A DNA stretch of 64,000 nt from Akkermansiaceae bacterium (GTDB lineage Bacteria > Verrucomicrobiota > Verrucomicrobiia > Verrucomicrobiales > Akkermansiaceae), in contig JACKQB010000001.1 of assembly GCA_024233115.1 (NCBI GenBank), positions 744,001-808,000 on the forward strand, written 5' to 3'. The position numbers and the translations under genes are program-made. The notes under the pieces are model-generated. The model saw nothing but the letters and a program-made list of their open reading frames with translations. It was not told where the DNA came from and ran no database searches. Numbering within the stretch: position 1 is the first letter of the stretch; every line of letters begins with the position of its first letter. Positions 26,456 to 34,978 of the stretch are shown in pieces.

Positions 26456-28069
26456 TTAGAAACGTCGTAGGATGGAGGGGACATTCTGGCGTTCGTCTTT
26501 ATCGGGGAAATCGAGGGTGTAGTGGATACCGCGGGACTCGCGTCGGCGTAGGGCGCTATCCACGATCAGCGAGGCCGTGGCCACCAGGTTCCTGAGTTCG
26601 AGGATATCAGAAGTGACACGATGCCCCCAGTAAAAACTTCGGACCTCCCGCCGCAGGTTGCTGAGCCGGTTGGCCGCCCGGTCGAGCCGGTTGGTGGTGC
26701 GGACAATCGAAACGTAGTCCCACATCAGGCGGCGGATTTCATCCCAGTTGTGGTAGATGACGACTTGTTCGTCCGGTGGTGCGGTGTCGCCGTATTCCCA
26801 GGCGGGGATATCAGGTGCGGCAGGTGAGGATTTGGCAAGTGGGAAGAGACTGAGGATTTTTTTCAACGACCGGCGCGCCAGCACATGGCCTTCGAGCAGG
26901 GAGTTGGATGCAAGTCGGTTCGCGCCGTGCAGACCGGTGCAAGCAACTTCACCGATGGCAAACAGGCCGCGTATGTCGGTTTGGCCATGGGTGTCGGTGA
27001 GCACACCTCCGCACTGGTAGTGGGCTGCGGGAACCACGGGGATGGGGGTCGTTTCAGAATCGAGTCCGAACTCCATCAGGGTGTTGTAGATGTGTGGAAA
27101 GCGCTCTTTCATAAACCCCTTGGGCTTGTGGGTGACATCAAGGTAGACGCACTGGGCACCGGTTTTTTTGATTTCGTGGTCAATGGCACGGGCAACGATA
27201 TCACGGGGGGCCAGCGATTTGCGGGGATCGTATTTTTCCATGAATTCGATGCCGTCGGCGTCCCGCAGGATGCCGCCTTCACCCCGCACCGCCTCGGAGA
27301 CGAGAAACGACCGGGCTTTGGCTCCGGTGGCGGCGGGGTTGAAAAAACACGTCGGATGAAACTGGACAAACTCCATGTTGGCAATGGTCGCGCCAGCCCG
27401 CCAGGCCATGGCGACCCCGTCACCGGTCGAGCTGTCGGGGTTGGTGGTATAGAGGTAGACCTTGCCACAACCTCCGGTGGCCAGGATCACACGGTCTGAG
27501 CGGAATCGGTGGACTTTCCCCGATATCTCATTCAGCACATAGGCACCCAGGACCCGGTCCTCCGACACCATGCCGAGCTTGCCGGTGGTGATGAGGTCGA
27601 TGGCGAAGTGTTCTTCGTAAAACGTGATGTTCGGCGTGTTCCGGGCCGTTTCCAGAAGTGATTCCGCGATTTCCCTGCCGGTGGTGTCCTTGGCATGGAG
27701 AATGCGCCGATGGCTATGGCCCCCTTCTTTGCCAAGGGAGAATTCCTTGCCTTCCTTGTCGAAATCCACCCCGCACGCGATCAGTTCCTCGATGGTTTGC
27801 GCCGCTTCGCCAAGGATGGTGCGCACGGCGTTTTCGTCACAAAGCCCGGCCCCGGCATCGAGTGTGTCGGCCACGTGGCTTTCCACGCTGTCGTCCTTTT
27901 CCCGCAGACCTTTCGGTAAAACGCTGGCGATCCCGCCCTGGGCCCAGGCGGTGTTCGACTCCAGCGCTTTCCCTTTGGTGATAATGGTTACCGTACCATG
28001 CTCCGCAGCCCGGATGGCAAAGGAAAGGCCGGCGATACCGCTGCCGATGACGAGGAAATCACTTTTCAT
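26456..28069 (-). CDS. nadB: L-aspartate oxidase
   Basis: FAD enzyme of 537 residues that oxidises L-aspartate to iminoaspartate, the first step of de novo NAD synthesis. The dinucleotide motif is Gly-Ser-Gly-Ile-Ala-Gly-Leu near residue 8; family segments Asn-Thr-Ala-Trp-Ala-Gln-Gly-Gly-Ile, His-Ser-His-Arg-Arg-Ile-Leu-His, Phe-Val-Gln-Phe-His-Pro-Thr and Ala-Ala-His-Tyr-Gln-Cys-Gly-Gly-Val follow, then Gly-Leu-His-Gly-Ala-Asn-Arg-Leu-Ala-Ser-Asn-Ser near residue 395. The long helical C-terminal domain with Arg-Arg-Glu-Ser-Arg-Gly is typical of NadB and separates it from succinate dehydrogenase flavoproteins. nadA and nadC are not in the window. Confidence 0.95.
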   Translation of the reverse strand: MKSDFLVIGSGIAGLSFAIRAAEHGTVTIITKGKALESNTAWAQGGIASVLPKGLREKDDSVESHVADTLDAGAGLCDENAVRTILGEAAQTIEELIACGVDFDKEGKEFSLGKEGGHSHRRILHAKDTTGREIAESLLETARNTPNITFYEEHFAIDLITTGKLGMVSEDRVLGAYVLNEISGKVHRFRSDRVILATGGCGKVYLYTTNPDSSTGDGVAMAWRAGATIANMEFVQFHPTCFFNPAATGAKARSFLVSEAVRGEGGILRDADGIEFMEKYDPRKSLAPRDIVARAIDHEIKKTGAQCVYLDVTHKPKGFMKERFPHIYNTLMEFGLDSETTPIPVVPAAHYQCGGVLTDTHGQTDIRGLFAIGEVACTGLHGANRLASNSLLEGHVLARRSLKKILSLFPLAKSSPAAPDIPAWEYGDTAPPDEQVVIYHNWDEIRRLMWDYVSIVRTTNRLDRAANRLSNLRREVRSFYWGHRVTSDILELRNLVATASLIVDSALRRRESRGIHYTLDFPDKDERQNVPSILRRF

Positions 28070-28134
28070 GAGCGGCGATTCTAAGCAACAGAACCGCCTT
28101 GTCCAGCATCGGCTTTACTTACTCTTCCACCGTG

Positions 28135-28803
28135 TTATTTGATCACAAACAGTTTTTTGACACTCCACCAGGCACCTTTTCCTACGGCACCCAGCGGGCC
28201 GGGGATGTTTTTCTGCCGGATCCTGACGGTCAGTTTGCTGTAGGAAACATGTTGTTGCATCGCCTGGATTTTTCCCTCCAGGGAATCGAGCTCACTCTGG
28301 ACGCGGGTCAGTTCTTTTTCCACCTCGAGGGTTTCTTTGACGGTCTTCGCCTGCTGGAGCAGGCTACGCAGTCGGTCACGCAAAGCCCGCATGTTGTTCA
28401 GTTTCGCCTGAAGGTCGATCCATTCATCCGTGACATCCTTGACCTGCACATGACGGGAGGTGACTGTTCCCAAAGTGGCCAGGCCATCCATCACGGAGAC
28501 CAGTTCGGTTTTCGGCACACGCACATTCAGGTCAGCGTAGGCATCGCCGTCATCACTGCTATCGATACTCTCCAGATAGCCCCGGTGTTTTTTTACCAGT
28601 GCCTTGGCATCGGCGCTCGCTTGTTGGACGTCACTCACCCGGACCTGCATCGTTCCCGTCTTGATCAGCACACGGGATGAACTGGCTCTGGTAGCTTCTC
28701 CATATGCGGATTCGACAACCGGACTCGGAGCCGCCAGATGGCTGCTGCAGGAAACGGTGAACAGTGAGGCAATGGCCGGTAATAGGCAGGCAAGTAATTT
28801 CAT
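28135..28803 (-). CDS. DUF4349 lipoprotein
   Basis: A 222-residue lipoprotein: signal peptide with lipobox Thr-Val-Ser-Cys near residue 19. The DUF4349 domain shows Val-Leu-Ile-Lys-Thr-Gly-Thr-Met-Gln-Val-Arg-Val near residue 47, Tyr-Leu-Glu-Ser at the following strand, Leu-Asn-Val-Arg-Val-Pro and Val-Thr-Ser-Arg-His-Val-Gln-Val-Lys-Asp-Val-Thr-Asp-Glu-Trp-Ile-Asp-Leu. A coiled-coil with Val-Glu-Lys-Glu-Leu-Thr-Arg-Val (about 155-190) follows, then a short beta hairpin and a basic C-terminus. Typical family members have a C-terminal membrane helix; here the end is short and only weakly hydrophobic. No function is established. The ATG at 28803 is chosen for the signal peptide. Confidence 0.87.
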   Translation of the reverse strand: MKLLACLLPAIASLFTVSCSSHLAAPSPVVESAYGEATRASSSRVLIKTGTMQVRVSDVQQASADAKALVKKHRGYLESIDSSDDGDAYADLNVRVPKTELVSVMDGLATLGTVTSRHVQVKDVTDEWIDLQAKLNNMRALRDRLRSLLQQAKTVKETLEVEKELTRVQSELDSLEGKIQAMQQHVSYSKLTVRIRQKNIPGPLGAVGKGAWWSVKKLFVIK

Positions 28804-28902
28804 GGTGCTGGAAAAACAGCACATAAGACCGGCGGGGTCAATGATTAAATGCTAAATAAGCAGCATATGGCTGTTGGCAGGGAGAGGGCGCCGAGTTAAG
28901 CG

Positions 28903-30230
28903 TTACCGGGCGAGCATCCATTGCCACGCCGTCATCAGTTGGGTGCCGGCTGGGATTTCAGGATAGGGCAGGCTGGTTTCAAGAATGAGCAGCAGCAGGG
29001 AAGCTTGCGGGTGATCGACCGCCGCATCCTGAAGTGCCCGGACTTCACGGGCGCGGGTGGCGGCGTCATCAATCGATTGACAAACTTGAATCAGGGCCTC
29101 CGATCCGTCGGGGATGCGGGCGAGGAAATCCACTTCGTATCCACGGGTTGTTTTCACATAACTGACCTCTGCGCCACGACGCTGAAGTTCGATAAACACG
29201 GCGGTTTCCAGGGCATGCCCCGTGTTGGCTTTTCCGCTCCGATCATACACCGGGATCAATGCCGTGTCGGCGGGGTAGATTTTGCGGGGGTTGACCTGTC
29301 GGCGTTTTTCGGAGTCGGTGGCGACAGGCACCGATTTCAGGAGAAAGGCGTCTTCAAGATGGTCGAGAAATTCATACAGGGTTTCGCGCCCCACCGGGAT
29401 GCCTTGGGATTTCAGGTCGGCGGCAAATTTTGTGACTGAAAAGAGAGACGCCGGCGCACTCAGTAAACGGCGCAGCATCCAGCGCAAGGCGGTGGGATTG
29501 GATATTCCATGGCGCTCAACCACATCCCGTAGCAATAGGATATCGACGTATCCCGACAGCAGCTGCCGCGCATGCGCAGCTATCAGACCCTGCGCCTCTG
29601 GAACCCCTCCGTCATTGAGATACGCCGCGAACTTTCGATCAAGCTGCAGGTTCATCTTGCGGCTATCTTGCGGCTAAGGTGAACCGGGTCGGCTGGAATG
29701 CTCTGCTGGTGATGTGATAGATACTCCCTGAAACTAAACGGATGGATGACAATTTCCCAGCCCCGGCCACGCATGGACGTCGCGATTTCACGACTCAACA
29801 ATTTGGCGGATGATCCGGAAAGAAAGACCTCATACCCCGGCGTATCCAACATTCTGCGGACAAAGACCTCCCAGCCGGAAACCAACTGGATTTCATCCAG
29901 ATACAACGTGGTCGTGGTTTCTCCGGATTCGCCAAAAAGGCGCAGATGCGTTTCTGAAATCAAATGTAAATGCCCGGCGGTCATTCCCGCCAAACGTTCA
30001 TCCTCAAAGTTCAAATAAAGGTGCTGACGCGGGGCGCTTCCCGCCTCAATGGCATCGGCCCGGCATTGGTGTAGAAAACTGGTTTTCCCCGCCCTACGCA
30101 TCCCGATCACCGTCATCGCCTTCCCTTTGACCGGTGGCAACTCCACCTCCCGCCGCGTGAGAGCCAGCAAGGGAGACTCGATCCCCGACAGGATCTTTTC
30201 TTGGATGATTTGCTGAAATTAGGCTTCCAT
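28903..30230 (-). pseudogene. AAA ATPase with DUF4143 domain, broken twice
   Basis: Two adjacent frames together make one protein of the AAA_14/DUF4143 family. The upstream part (30170-29652) has the P-loop Gly-Met-Arg-Arg-Ala-Gly-Lys-Thr-Ser, Walker B-like Thr-Leu-Tyr-Leu-Asp-Glu-Ile-Gln, the Leu-Ser-Gly-Ser-Ser-Ala sensor and His-Pro-Phe-Ser-Phe-Arg-Glu-Tyr. The downstream part (29655-28903) is the winged-helix and DUF4143 nuclease-like region with Val-Asp-Phe-Leu. Lesion 1: in the frame of the first part, ATG-GAA-GCC-TAA (30230-30219) puts a stop at codon 4 and no other ATG precedes the P-loop region. Lesion 2: an 11-bp tandem duplication shifts the frame at 29654-29675; deleting one copy fuses the two frames exactly. 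The duplication leaves an overlapping TGA/ATG, so the second half could still be translated. Function lost is inferred. Confidence 0.85.
29654..29675. repeat. 11-bp tandem duplication causing a frameshift
   Basis: ATCTTGCGGCT occurs twice in a row (29654-29664, 29665-29675). Because 11 is not a multiple of three, it breaks the ATPase reading frame; removing one unit restores it. Confidence 0.92.
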
Positions 30231-30254
30231 GAAGTCCAAAATCAACACGTATTC

Positions 30255-30271
30255 AGACTTTTTAAAAGTCT
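30255..30271. promoter_or_regulatory. 17-bp perfect palindrome upstream of the broken ATPase gene
   Basis: AGACTTTTTAAAAGTCT is symmetrical about position 30263 and lies 25 bases before the ATG of the ATPase pseudogene, between it and higA. It may be an operator or a weak hairpin; no regulator is assigned. Confidence 0.5.
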
Positions 30272-30321
30272 AAATAGAGATATGTGAGGGGAGTATTTGG
30301 GTAGCAACCCAAGCGCGGCAT

Positions 30322-30585
30322 TTATGCTGACTTCAGACCCTGCCTGGCTTGGTGGATCTCATAATTAAGCTGAGCTTCCAACCAGATGTTGGCTTTGATA
30401 CCTAGGAATGCTTCCAGCTTGAGGGCCATGTCCACGGAGATACGTTTCCTGTCGTGGAGTATATTCGAGATCATCCCCTTGGATACTGAACATGCAGCGG
30501 CAAGTTGGGTTTGGCTGATGGCTCTGTGTTCGAGCTCACTCTTGAGAAGTTCAATCGCAGGGTTGATTCTTGTTATAGTTTTCAT
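30322..30585 (-). CDS. higA: HigA-type antitoxin (XRE helix-turn-helix)
   Basis: An 87-residue DNA-binding protein. The helix-turn-helix covers about residues 22-55: Ser-Gln-Thr-Gln-Leu-Ala-Ala-Ala, then Ser-Lys-Gly-Met-Ile-Ser-Asn-Ile-Leu, then Arg-Lys-Arg-Ile-Ser-Val-Asp-Met-Ala-Leu-Lys-Leu, followed by Trp-Leu-Glu-Ala-Gln-Leu-Asn-Tyr-Glu-Ile as in HigA antidotes. In this family the toxin gene precedes the antitoxin gene, as here (toxin remnant ends 23 bases upstream). With the toxin broken it can only act as an autonomous repressor or an antidote for toxin from elsewhere. The frame is intact. Confidence 0.87.
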   Translation of the reverse strand: MKTITRINPAIELLKSELEHRAISQTQLAAACSVSKGMISNILHDRKRISVDMALKLEAFLGIKANIWLEAQLNYEIHQARQGLKSA

Positions 30586-30608
30586 AATATCTTGTTGTGT
30601 GTTGAGAG

Positions 30609-30911
30609 TTAGTGAGTGTCTTCAATTTTTACTAGGGCGACGTCCAGAAGTTCATCATCATGCCACTGAAAGGTGATTCTCCATTTGGATCTTCTGGATT
30701 CTGCATCGATTGAATATCTGTCATTATGGAGGGAGTGGTAGTGATATGAGGGAGTCAGTAGAAGGTCTTTTTCTGAGGAGATATTTAGGATGTCCAGTCT
30801 GGCGAGGGCTTACTGCAAATTCAGACTGCCAAACTTGCGGAGTTCTTTTTTAGTGAGCGGCTGATTTCGAAAGATTTTTTCAGTGGTTGTATCTGAGAAA
30901 CTTTTGATCAT
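30609..30911 (-). pseudogene. higB: HigB-type toxin with one internal stop codon
   Basis: This frame is too interrupted to be called as an ORF. Read from the ATG at 30911 it starts Met-Ile-Lys-Ser-Phe, as RelE/HigB toxins do, reaches TAA at codon 34 (30812-30810), then continues in the same frame for 66 codons to 30609. The second part has Tyr-Ser-Ile-Asp-Ala, then Ser-Lys-Trp-Arg-Ile-Thr-Phe-Gln-Trp (cf. the Asn-Trp-Arg-Ile-Thr-Phe signature) and Leu-Leu-Asp-Val-Ala near the end. A single base change would restore the 100-codon gene. The expected product was an mRNA interferase; it is now probably dead. Confidence 0.8.
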
Positions 30912-30966
30912 GGGTTGAGAGTATGCCAAAAGGTAAACTTCAGCAAGTGAGAAAGTATGCTAAAAG

Positions 30967-31798
30967 GTGAACTTTGTGATTTCTAAGGTTTCGTTCTCTG
31001 TGGTTGGGTGCCACAGATGCCTCGCTCCAAGGGTAGTTTTTGCAAAGATTTTTCAAGAGGCAGCCTATGATCGCCGTTTCGAGGAAGTGAATTTATTTAG
31101 CCTCAATCACGATCGCTTGCTTGAGAATTTTCTAAGATCAGAGGGAATCCATGTAGTTGATGGATTCGATGTGGAAAACACTTATGGCATCCGTCCATGG
31201 AATCCTGTGCTGTTCGGCCCCATGCGAACTCAATCATCAGGGCCTGTCGTGCGTCTGCTCAAACTTCATGGCTCTATTGATTGGCAGCGGTTTCGCCCAA
31301 GGGAAGCACAGGGTAGTAAATATAATTCGAACCCTTGGCGTGAAGAATACGTCGGTATACGAACTAATTCCGAGCTGGCAGGAGTGAAAGACGAGAGCGG
31401 TCTGACCACATGAGGGGATTGGTCGTGCGCTCTTTCTGGCTGGCACTTTCAATAAGATGTTCGGCTATTTGAATCACGTATTCCTAGAGCTTCACTACCG
31501 CTTCCATAGCACGTTGATCGAGGCCTCGGGATTGGTTATTTCCGGTTACAGTTTCGGTGACAAGGGTATCAATAGTCGCCTTACCGATTACATGTGTCTT
31601 CCAGTTAATCGAGGTGAAAAGAAGGTGGTTTTGATTGATCCTAGGCCACTTGAGGAAGTGGAACAAAGTGCTAGGGGTGCGATTGCTGGAAAACTGATGG
31701 CATGGAGGGATGACGGAAGATTAGTCCACCTTCGTGCTGGGATTGAAAGCGAAGACGTGACTTGGGCGAGAGTATCAGATGAATTACTTTCACAGTGA
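30967..31798 (+). pseudogene. SIR2-like gene remnant, truncated and frameshifted
   Basis: Two overlapping frames add up to the middle and C-terminal part of a SIR2-like protein of the type found as an NAD-degrading domain in phage defence. The first (30967-31413) has Asn-Leu-Phe-Ser-Leu-Asn-His-Asp and Arg-Leu-Leu-Lys-Leu-His-Gly-Ser-Ile-Asp-Trp; it ends at TGA 31411. The other frame, open from about 31406, gives Pro-His-Glu-Gly-Ile-Gly-Arg-Ala-Leu-Phe-Leu-Ala-Gly-Thr-Phe-Asn-Lys-Met, then Ile-Ser-Gly-Tyr-Ser-Phe-Gly-Asp-Lys-Gly-Ile-Asn, to 31798. A frameshift at about 31400-31410 joins them. The N-terminal Gly-Ala-Gly nucleotide-binding part is missing. No partner such as a TIR, HerA or Argonaute gene is nearby. 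Confidence 0.75.
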
Positions 31799-31871
31799 CT
31801 GCTCATGGCACTTCGCCATCGCTTCTTCTGCATCATTCGCGGTCATCCATTCTTCTTTCTTAAGAACTGGA

Positions 31872-32552
31872 CTAATGCATGAACGACTTCCGGTAGTTGA
31901 TCGGTGACTGGCCGCAGCAGGACTTGAACTGTCGACTGAAAAAGTAGATGTCTTTATACCCTAACGCCTCGGCGATTTCCCCGACCCGGAGGCTGCTGCT
32001 TTCTAGTAGTCGGCGGGCGTGGATCATCTTGCAGTTGAGCAGGAATTGCTGCGGCGGCTGGCCGACGAGTTTGGAAAAGGCGCGGTCGAAGTGTGAACGT
32101 GAGATTCCCAGTTGTCGGGCGATGGAATCCATCGATTGCACCGACGCGGGGTCTTCGCGAAATATTCGGATCGCCTCGGCCACCCGCGGGTCGAGTGAGG
32201 CGCCGGCATCGACTCCGGATTTTTCACACGACTGGATAAGCAGCTGATAGATAAGCTTGGCGAGATCCTCATCGTGCTCCCGGCTAATCGCGGTGCGCAT
32301 CACCACGTCGATCTTCCTTTGCATCAGCGGCAGGGATTCGATCATTCCTCCGAGCAGAGGGAAATTGTCCACCTTGTCGAGAACCTCGCCATTCATTGTT
32401 GGTAAAAAGTGGGCGGAGAAACGGGTGATTCTGGGGCCGGAGTAGTGGGCTGCGGAGATTTCCTGCTGGGGAGAAAAGACAAAAAAGCTACCGGGTTTAA
32501 CCGGATATGTTTCGCCGTCGCAGCTCAGATAGCCTTCGCCTGAGAGGGCCAC
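31872..32552 (-). CDS. AraC-family regulator of the uronate operon (start unclear)
   Basis: A cupin-type sensor domain is followed by two helix-turn-helix motifs (about residues 138-222): Ser-Ile-Ala-Arg-Gln-Leu-Gly-Ile-Ser-Arg-Ser-His-Phe and Ile-Ala-Glu-Ala-Leu-Gly-Tyr with Tyr-Phe-Ser-Arg-Gln-Phe-Lys. It is divergent from the uronate operon, so it probably responds to a pathway sugar. The first usual start is GTG at 32552, but the frame is open and looks coding upstream: Leu-Pro-Lys-Gly-Phe-Asp-Gly-Val (about 32669-32646), then Trp-Phe-Pro-Tyr and His-Trp-Arg-Trp-Glu-Thr-Arg-Asp-Glu-Arg-His-Phe-Asn. No ATG, GTG or TTG precedes in that frame, so a small indel near 32690-32730 or a rare start codon is likely. 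The reported start is a minimum. Confidence 0.82.
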   Translation of the reverse strand: MALSGEGYLSCDGETYPVKPGSFFVFSPQQEISAAHYSGPRITRFSAHFLPTMNGEVLDKVDNFPLLGGMIESLPLMQRKIDVVMRTAISREHDEDLAKLIYQLLIQSCEKSGVDAGASLDPRVAEAIRIFREDPASVQSMDSIARQLGISRSHFDRAFSKLVGQPPQQFLLNCKMIHARRLLESSSLRVGEIAEALGYKDIYFFSRQFKSCCGQSPINYRKSFMH

Positions 32553-32743
32553 CCAGAAATTGAAGTGCCGTTCGTCGCGTGTTTCCCACCGCCAGTGCTC
32601 GACCTCGGTGCAGAGATAGGGGAACCATGGGCGGTCGACCAGGAGGACGCCGTCGAAGCCTTTCGGGAGGATGGAATGTGAGTCGCTGATAAATGATGAA
32701 ATAATGCAAATAGATGATGATGCAATCCATTTCCTTGGGAAAG

Positions 32744-33550
32744 ATGTTTTGCTATAACCCGGTTGTGACTCCTTCAGAATATCTTAGCTCAGTCTTTAGT
32801 CTCGAAAACAAAGTTGCCGTGGTGATCGGCGGCACGGGGGTGCTTTGCGGTGCGATGGCCGAGGCCCTGGCCGCCGCAGGTGCGGAAACGGTGCTGGTCG
32901 GGCGCAGTGAGGAAAAAGCCAGGGAACGGCTCGCCACCATCGAAGCAGCGGGTGGAAAAGCCTACTTTGAAAAAGTGGATGTCAACTCCAAGGCCTCCAT
33001 CCAGGAGTTGCTCGACAACGTTCTCGCCAAGTCCGGAAAAGTCGACATCCTGATCAACGGCGCGGGGATCAACTCGCCGACACCGATCTTTGAGATCGAA
33101 GAGGAAGAGTTCGACAGCATTCTCAACACCAACCTCAAGGCGGTCCTTTTTGCCTCGCAGGTATTTGGCAAATACATGGTTGATCGCGGCGAGGGTGGCA
33201 GCATCATCAACATCGGCTCCATGAGTGGCGTGGTTCCCATTTCCCGTGTGTTCACCTACTCCGCCACCAAGGCCGCGGTGCACAACCTTTCCAAAAACCT
33301 TGCCCGCGAATGGGCGGAGAAAAAAGTACGTGTGAATACCATCGTGCCAGGGTTTTTCCCCGCCGAGCAAAACAGGAAGATCCTTACCCCCGATCGCGTG
33401 GCCAGCATTATGAAGCACACGCCGGCAAACCGCTTTGGGGAAGCCCATGAGCTGGTGGGTGCCACCCTTCTGTTAGCCAGCGATGCCAGCAGTTTTATGA
33501 GCGGTGCCGAACTTGTCGTGGATGGCGGTTTTGCCTCGATGACTATCTAA
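32744..33550 (+). CDS. SDR oxidoreductase, probable D-mannonate/fructuronate oxidoreductase
   Basis: Short-chain dehydrogenase of 268 residues. The cofactor motif is Ile-Gly-Gly-Thr-Gly-Val-Leu-Cys-Gly near residue 28, with Asn-Gly-Ala-Gly-Ile as the second cofactor strand, the catalytic Ser in Ile-Gly-Ser-Met-Ser, and Tyr-Ser-Ala-Thr-Lys (YxxxK). The C-terminus ends Val-Val-Asp-Gly-Gly-Phe. Next to uronate isomerase and KDG kinase it most likely interconverts fructuronate or tagaturonate and the aldonate, a job done by UxuB-type enzymes of a different family in E. coli. The start at 32744 (Met-Phe-Cys-Tyr-Asn-Pro) is preferred; 32714 is also possible. The gene heads the operon, followed after 10 bases by uxaC. 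Confidence 0.9.
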   Translation: MFCYNPVVTPSEYLSSVFSLENKVAVVIGGTGVLCGAMAEALAAAGAETVLVGRSEEKARERLATIEAAGGKAYFEKVDVNSKASIQELLDNVLAKSGKVDILINGAGINSPTPIFEIEEEEFDSILNTNLKAVLFASQVFGKYMVDRGEGGSIINIGSMSGVVPISRVFTYSATKAAVHNLSKNLAREWAEKKVRVNTIVPGFFPAEQNRKILTPDRVASIMKHTPANRFGEAHELVGATLLLASDASSFMSGAELVVDGGFASMTI

Positions 33551-33560
33551 CCAGCAAACG

Positions 33561-34970
33561 ATGAGCTACTTGCACGAAAATTTTCTCCTGCCAAACAAAA
33601 CCGCCGAGAGGTTGTTTCATGAGGTAGCGGCATCCCAGCCGATCATGGACTACCACTGCCATCTGTCCCCGGCGGAAGTGGCAGGCGATGTCGGTTTTTC
33701 CAATCTATCCGAGATCTGGCTGGGTGGCGATCACTACAAATGGCGTGCCATGCGCGCAGCCGGGGAGCCTGAGGCACTCATCACGGGAAAGGATGCCGAC
33801 CCGAAGGATAAGTTCGATGCCTGGGCACGCACCGTGCCCCAGACTGTGCGTAACCCGCTGCACCATTGGACCCACTTGGAGCTGAAACGCTACTTTGGAA
33901 CAGATCTGGTGCTGAGTCCGAAAACGGCCGATGCCATTTGGGAGCTTGCCAATGCCCGTATTGCCGAGTCGGACTTCACCACGCAAAACATCTGTAAAAA
34001 ATTTGATATCCGTGCAGTCGGCACCACCGATGATCCCACCGACACCTTGGAGCACCATCAGGCGTTTAACAGCTCGGGCCACATCACCAGGATGTTTCCC
34101 ACCTTCCGGCCTGACAAGGCGATGATCACCACGGATCTGTGCGCCTGGAACACATGGACGGATCAACTGGCCTCGGTTTCCGGGAAATCACTCGATACCG
34201 CGGAGGCCTTTATTGCCGCCCTGAAAGCCCGTCACGACTATTTCCACGACCATGGCTGCCGCCTATCGGACCACGGCTTGGAAAACTGCCCGTTCATCCC
34301 ATGTCCGGACGAGGAGGCAGAACTGATCTACCAAAAACTTCGTGGCGAGGAATTGATCGCACTTGATGAAGCCGAACAGTGGATGACCTACATCATGCTG
34401 CACGTTGGAAAGTGGAATGCAGCCCGTGGATGGACGATGCAACTGCACATCGGCCCGATCAGGAACAACAACACCCGGATGTTCAACCAGCTTGGGCCTG
34501 ACACCGGATATGACTCGATGCTTGATGAACCGGTGATCCGGAAAATGGCAGCCTACCTCGACAGCCTTGCCTCCGGGGACGCCCTGCCCAAGTGTATTTT
34601 CTACCACATCAACCCGGCTATGCTTTACCCGCTTGCCACGCTGATGGGGAGCTATCAGGACGGTGTCACCCCCGGAAAAATGCAACTCGGCTCCGGCTGG
34701 TGGCACGTGGATACCCTCGACGGCATGCGCACCCAGATTGATGTGCTGTCCAGTGTGGGATTGCTTTCAAAATTCGTCGGCATGCTCACCGACTCGCGGA
34801 GTTTCCTCAGTTTCCCGCGCCATGAATACTTCCGCAGATTGCTGTGCGGTATCATCGGCCAGGAGGTCGAGGCCGGCTTGATCCCCGATGACCAAGACCT
34901 TCTCGATGCACTCATCGAAGGTATTTGCTATAAGAACGCACAAAACTATTTCCAGTTCCCCGGAGTCTAG
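33561..34970 (+). CDS. uxaC: Glucuronate (uronate) isomerase
   Basis: A 469-residue cytoplasmic enzyme converting D-glucuronate to D-fructuronate and D-galacturonate to D-tagaturonate. Amidohydrolase-fold marks are Met-Asp-Tyr-His-Cys-His-Leu-Ser-Pro near residue 29, Trp-Leu-Gly-Gly-Asp-His-Tyr-Lys-Trp-Arg-Ala-Met-Arg, Thr-Asp-Asp-Pro at about 156 and Met-Gln-Leu-His-Ile-Gly-Pro-Ile-Arg-Asn-Asn-Asn near residue 294, with Gly-Trp-Trp near 378. Length and motifs match UxaC well. It is the second gene of the uronate operon. No mannonate or altronate dehydratase is in the window. Confidence 0.96.
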   Translation: MSYLHENFLLPNKTAERLFHEVAASQPIMDYHCHLSPAEVAGDVGFSNLSEIWLGGDHYKWRAMRAAGEPEALITGKDADPKDKFDAWARTVPQTVRNPLHHWTHLELKRYFGTDLVLSPKTADAIWELANARIAESDFTTQNICKKFDIRAVGTTDDPTDTLEHHQAFNSSGHITRMFPTFRPDKAMITTDLCAWNTWTDQLASVSGKSLDTAEAFIAALKARHDYFHDHGCRLSDHGLENCPFIPCPDEEAELIYQKLRGEELIALDEAEQWMTYIMLHVGKWNAARGWTMQLHIGPIRNNNTRMFNQLGPDTGYDSMLDEPVIRKMAAYLDSLASGDALPKCIFYHINPAMLYPLATLMGSYQDGVTPGKMQLGSGWWHVDTLDGMRTQIDVLSSVGLLSKFVGMLTDSRSFLSFPRHEYFRRLLCGIIGQEVEAGLIPDDQDLLDALIEGICYKNAQNYFQFPGV

Positions 34971-34978
34971 CAACGAAC

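Noticed and set aside
30322..30911. Functional HigBA toxin-antitoxin system
   Set aside because: The toxin frame has TAA at codon 34, so only the antitoxin is intact.
28903..31798. Insertion sequence or integron explaining the decayed genes
   Set aside because: No transposase or integrase fragment, terminal inverted repeat or target duplication could be seen.
30967..31798. Thoeris or other complete SIR2-based defence system
   Set aside because: No intact effector, no TIR or HerA partner, and the SIR2 N-terminus is missing.
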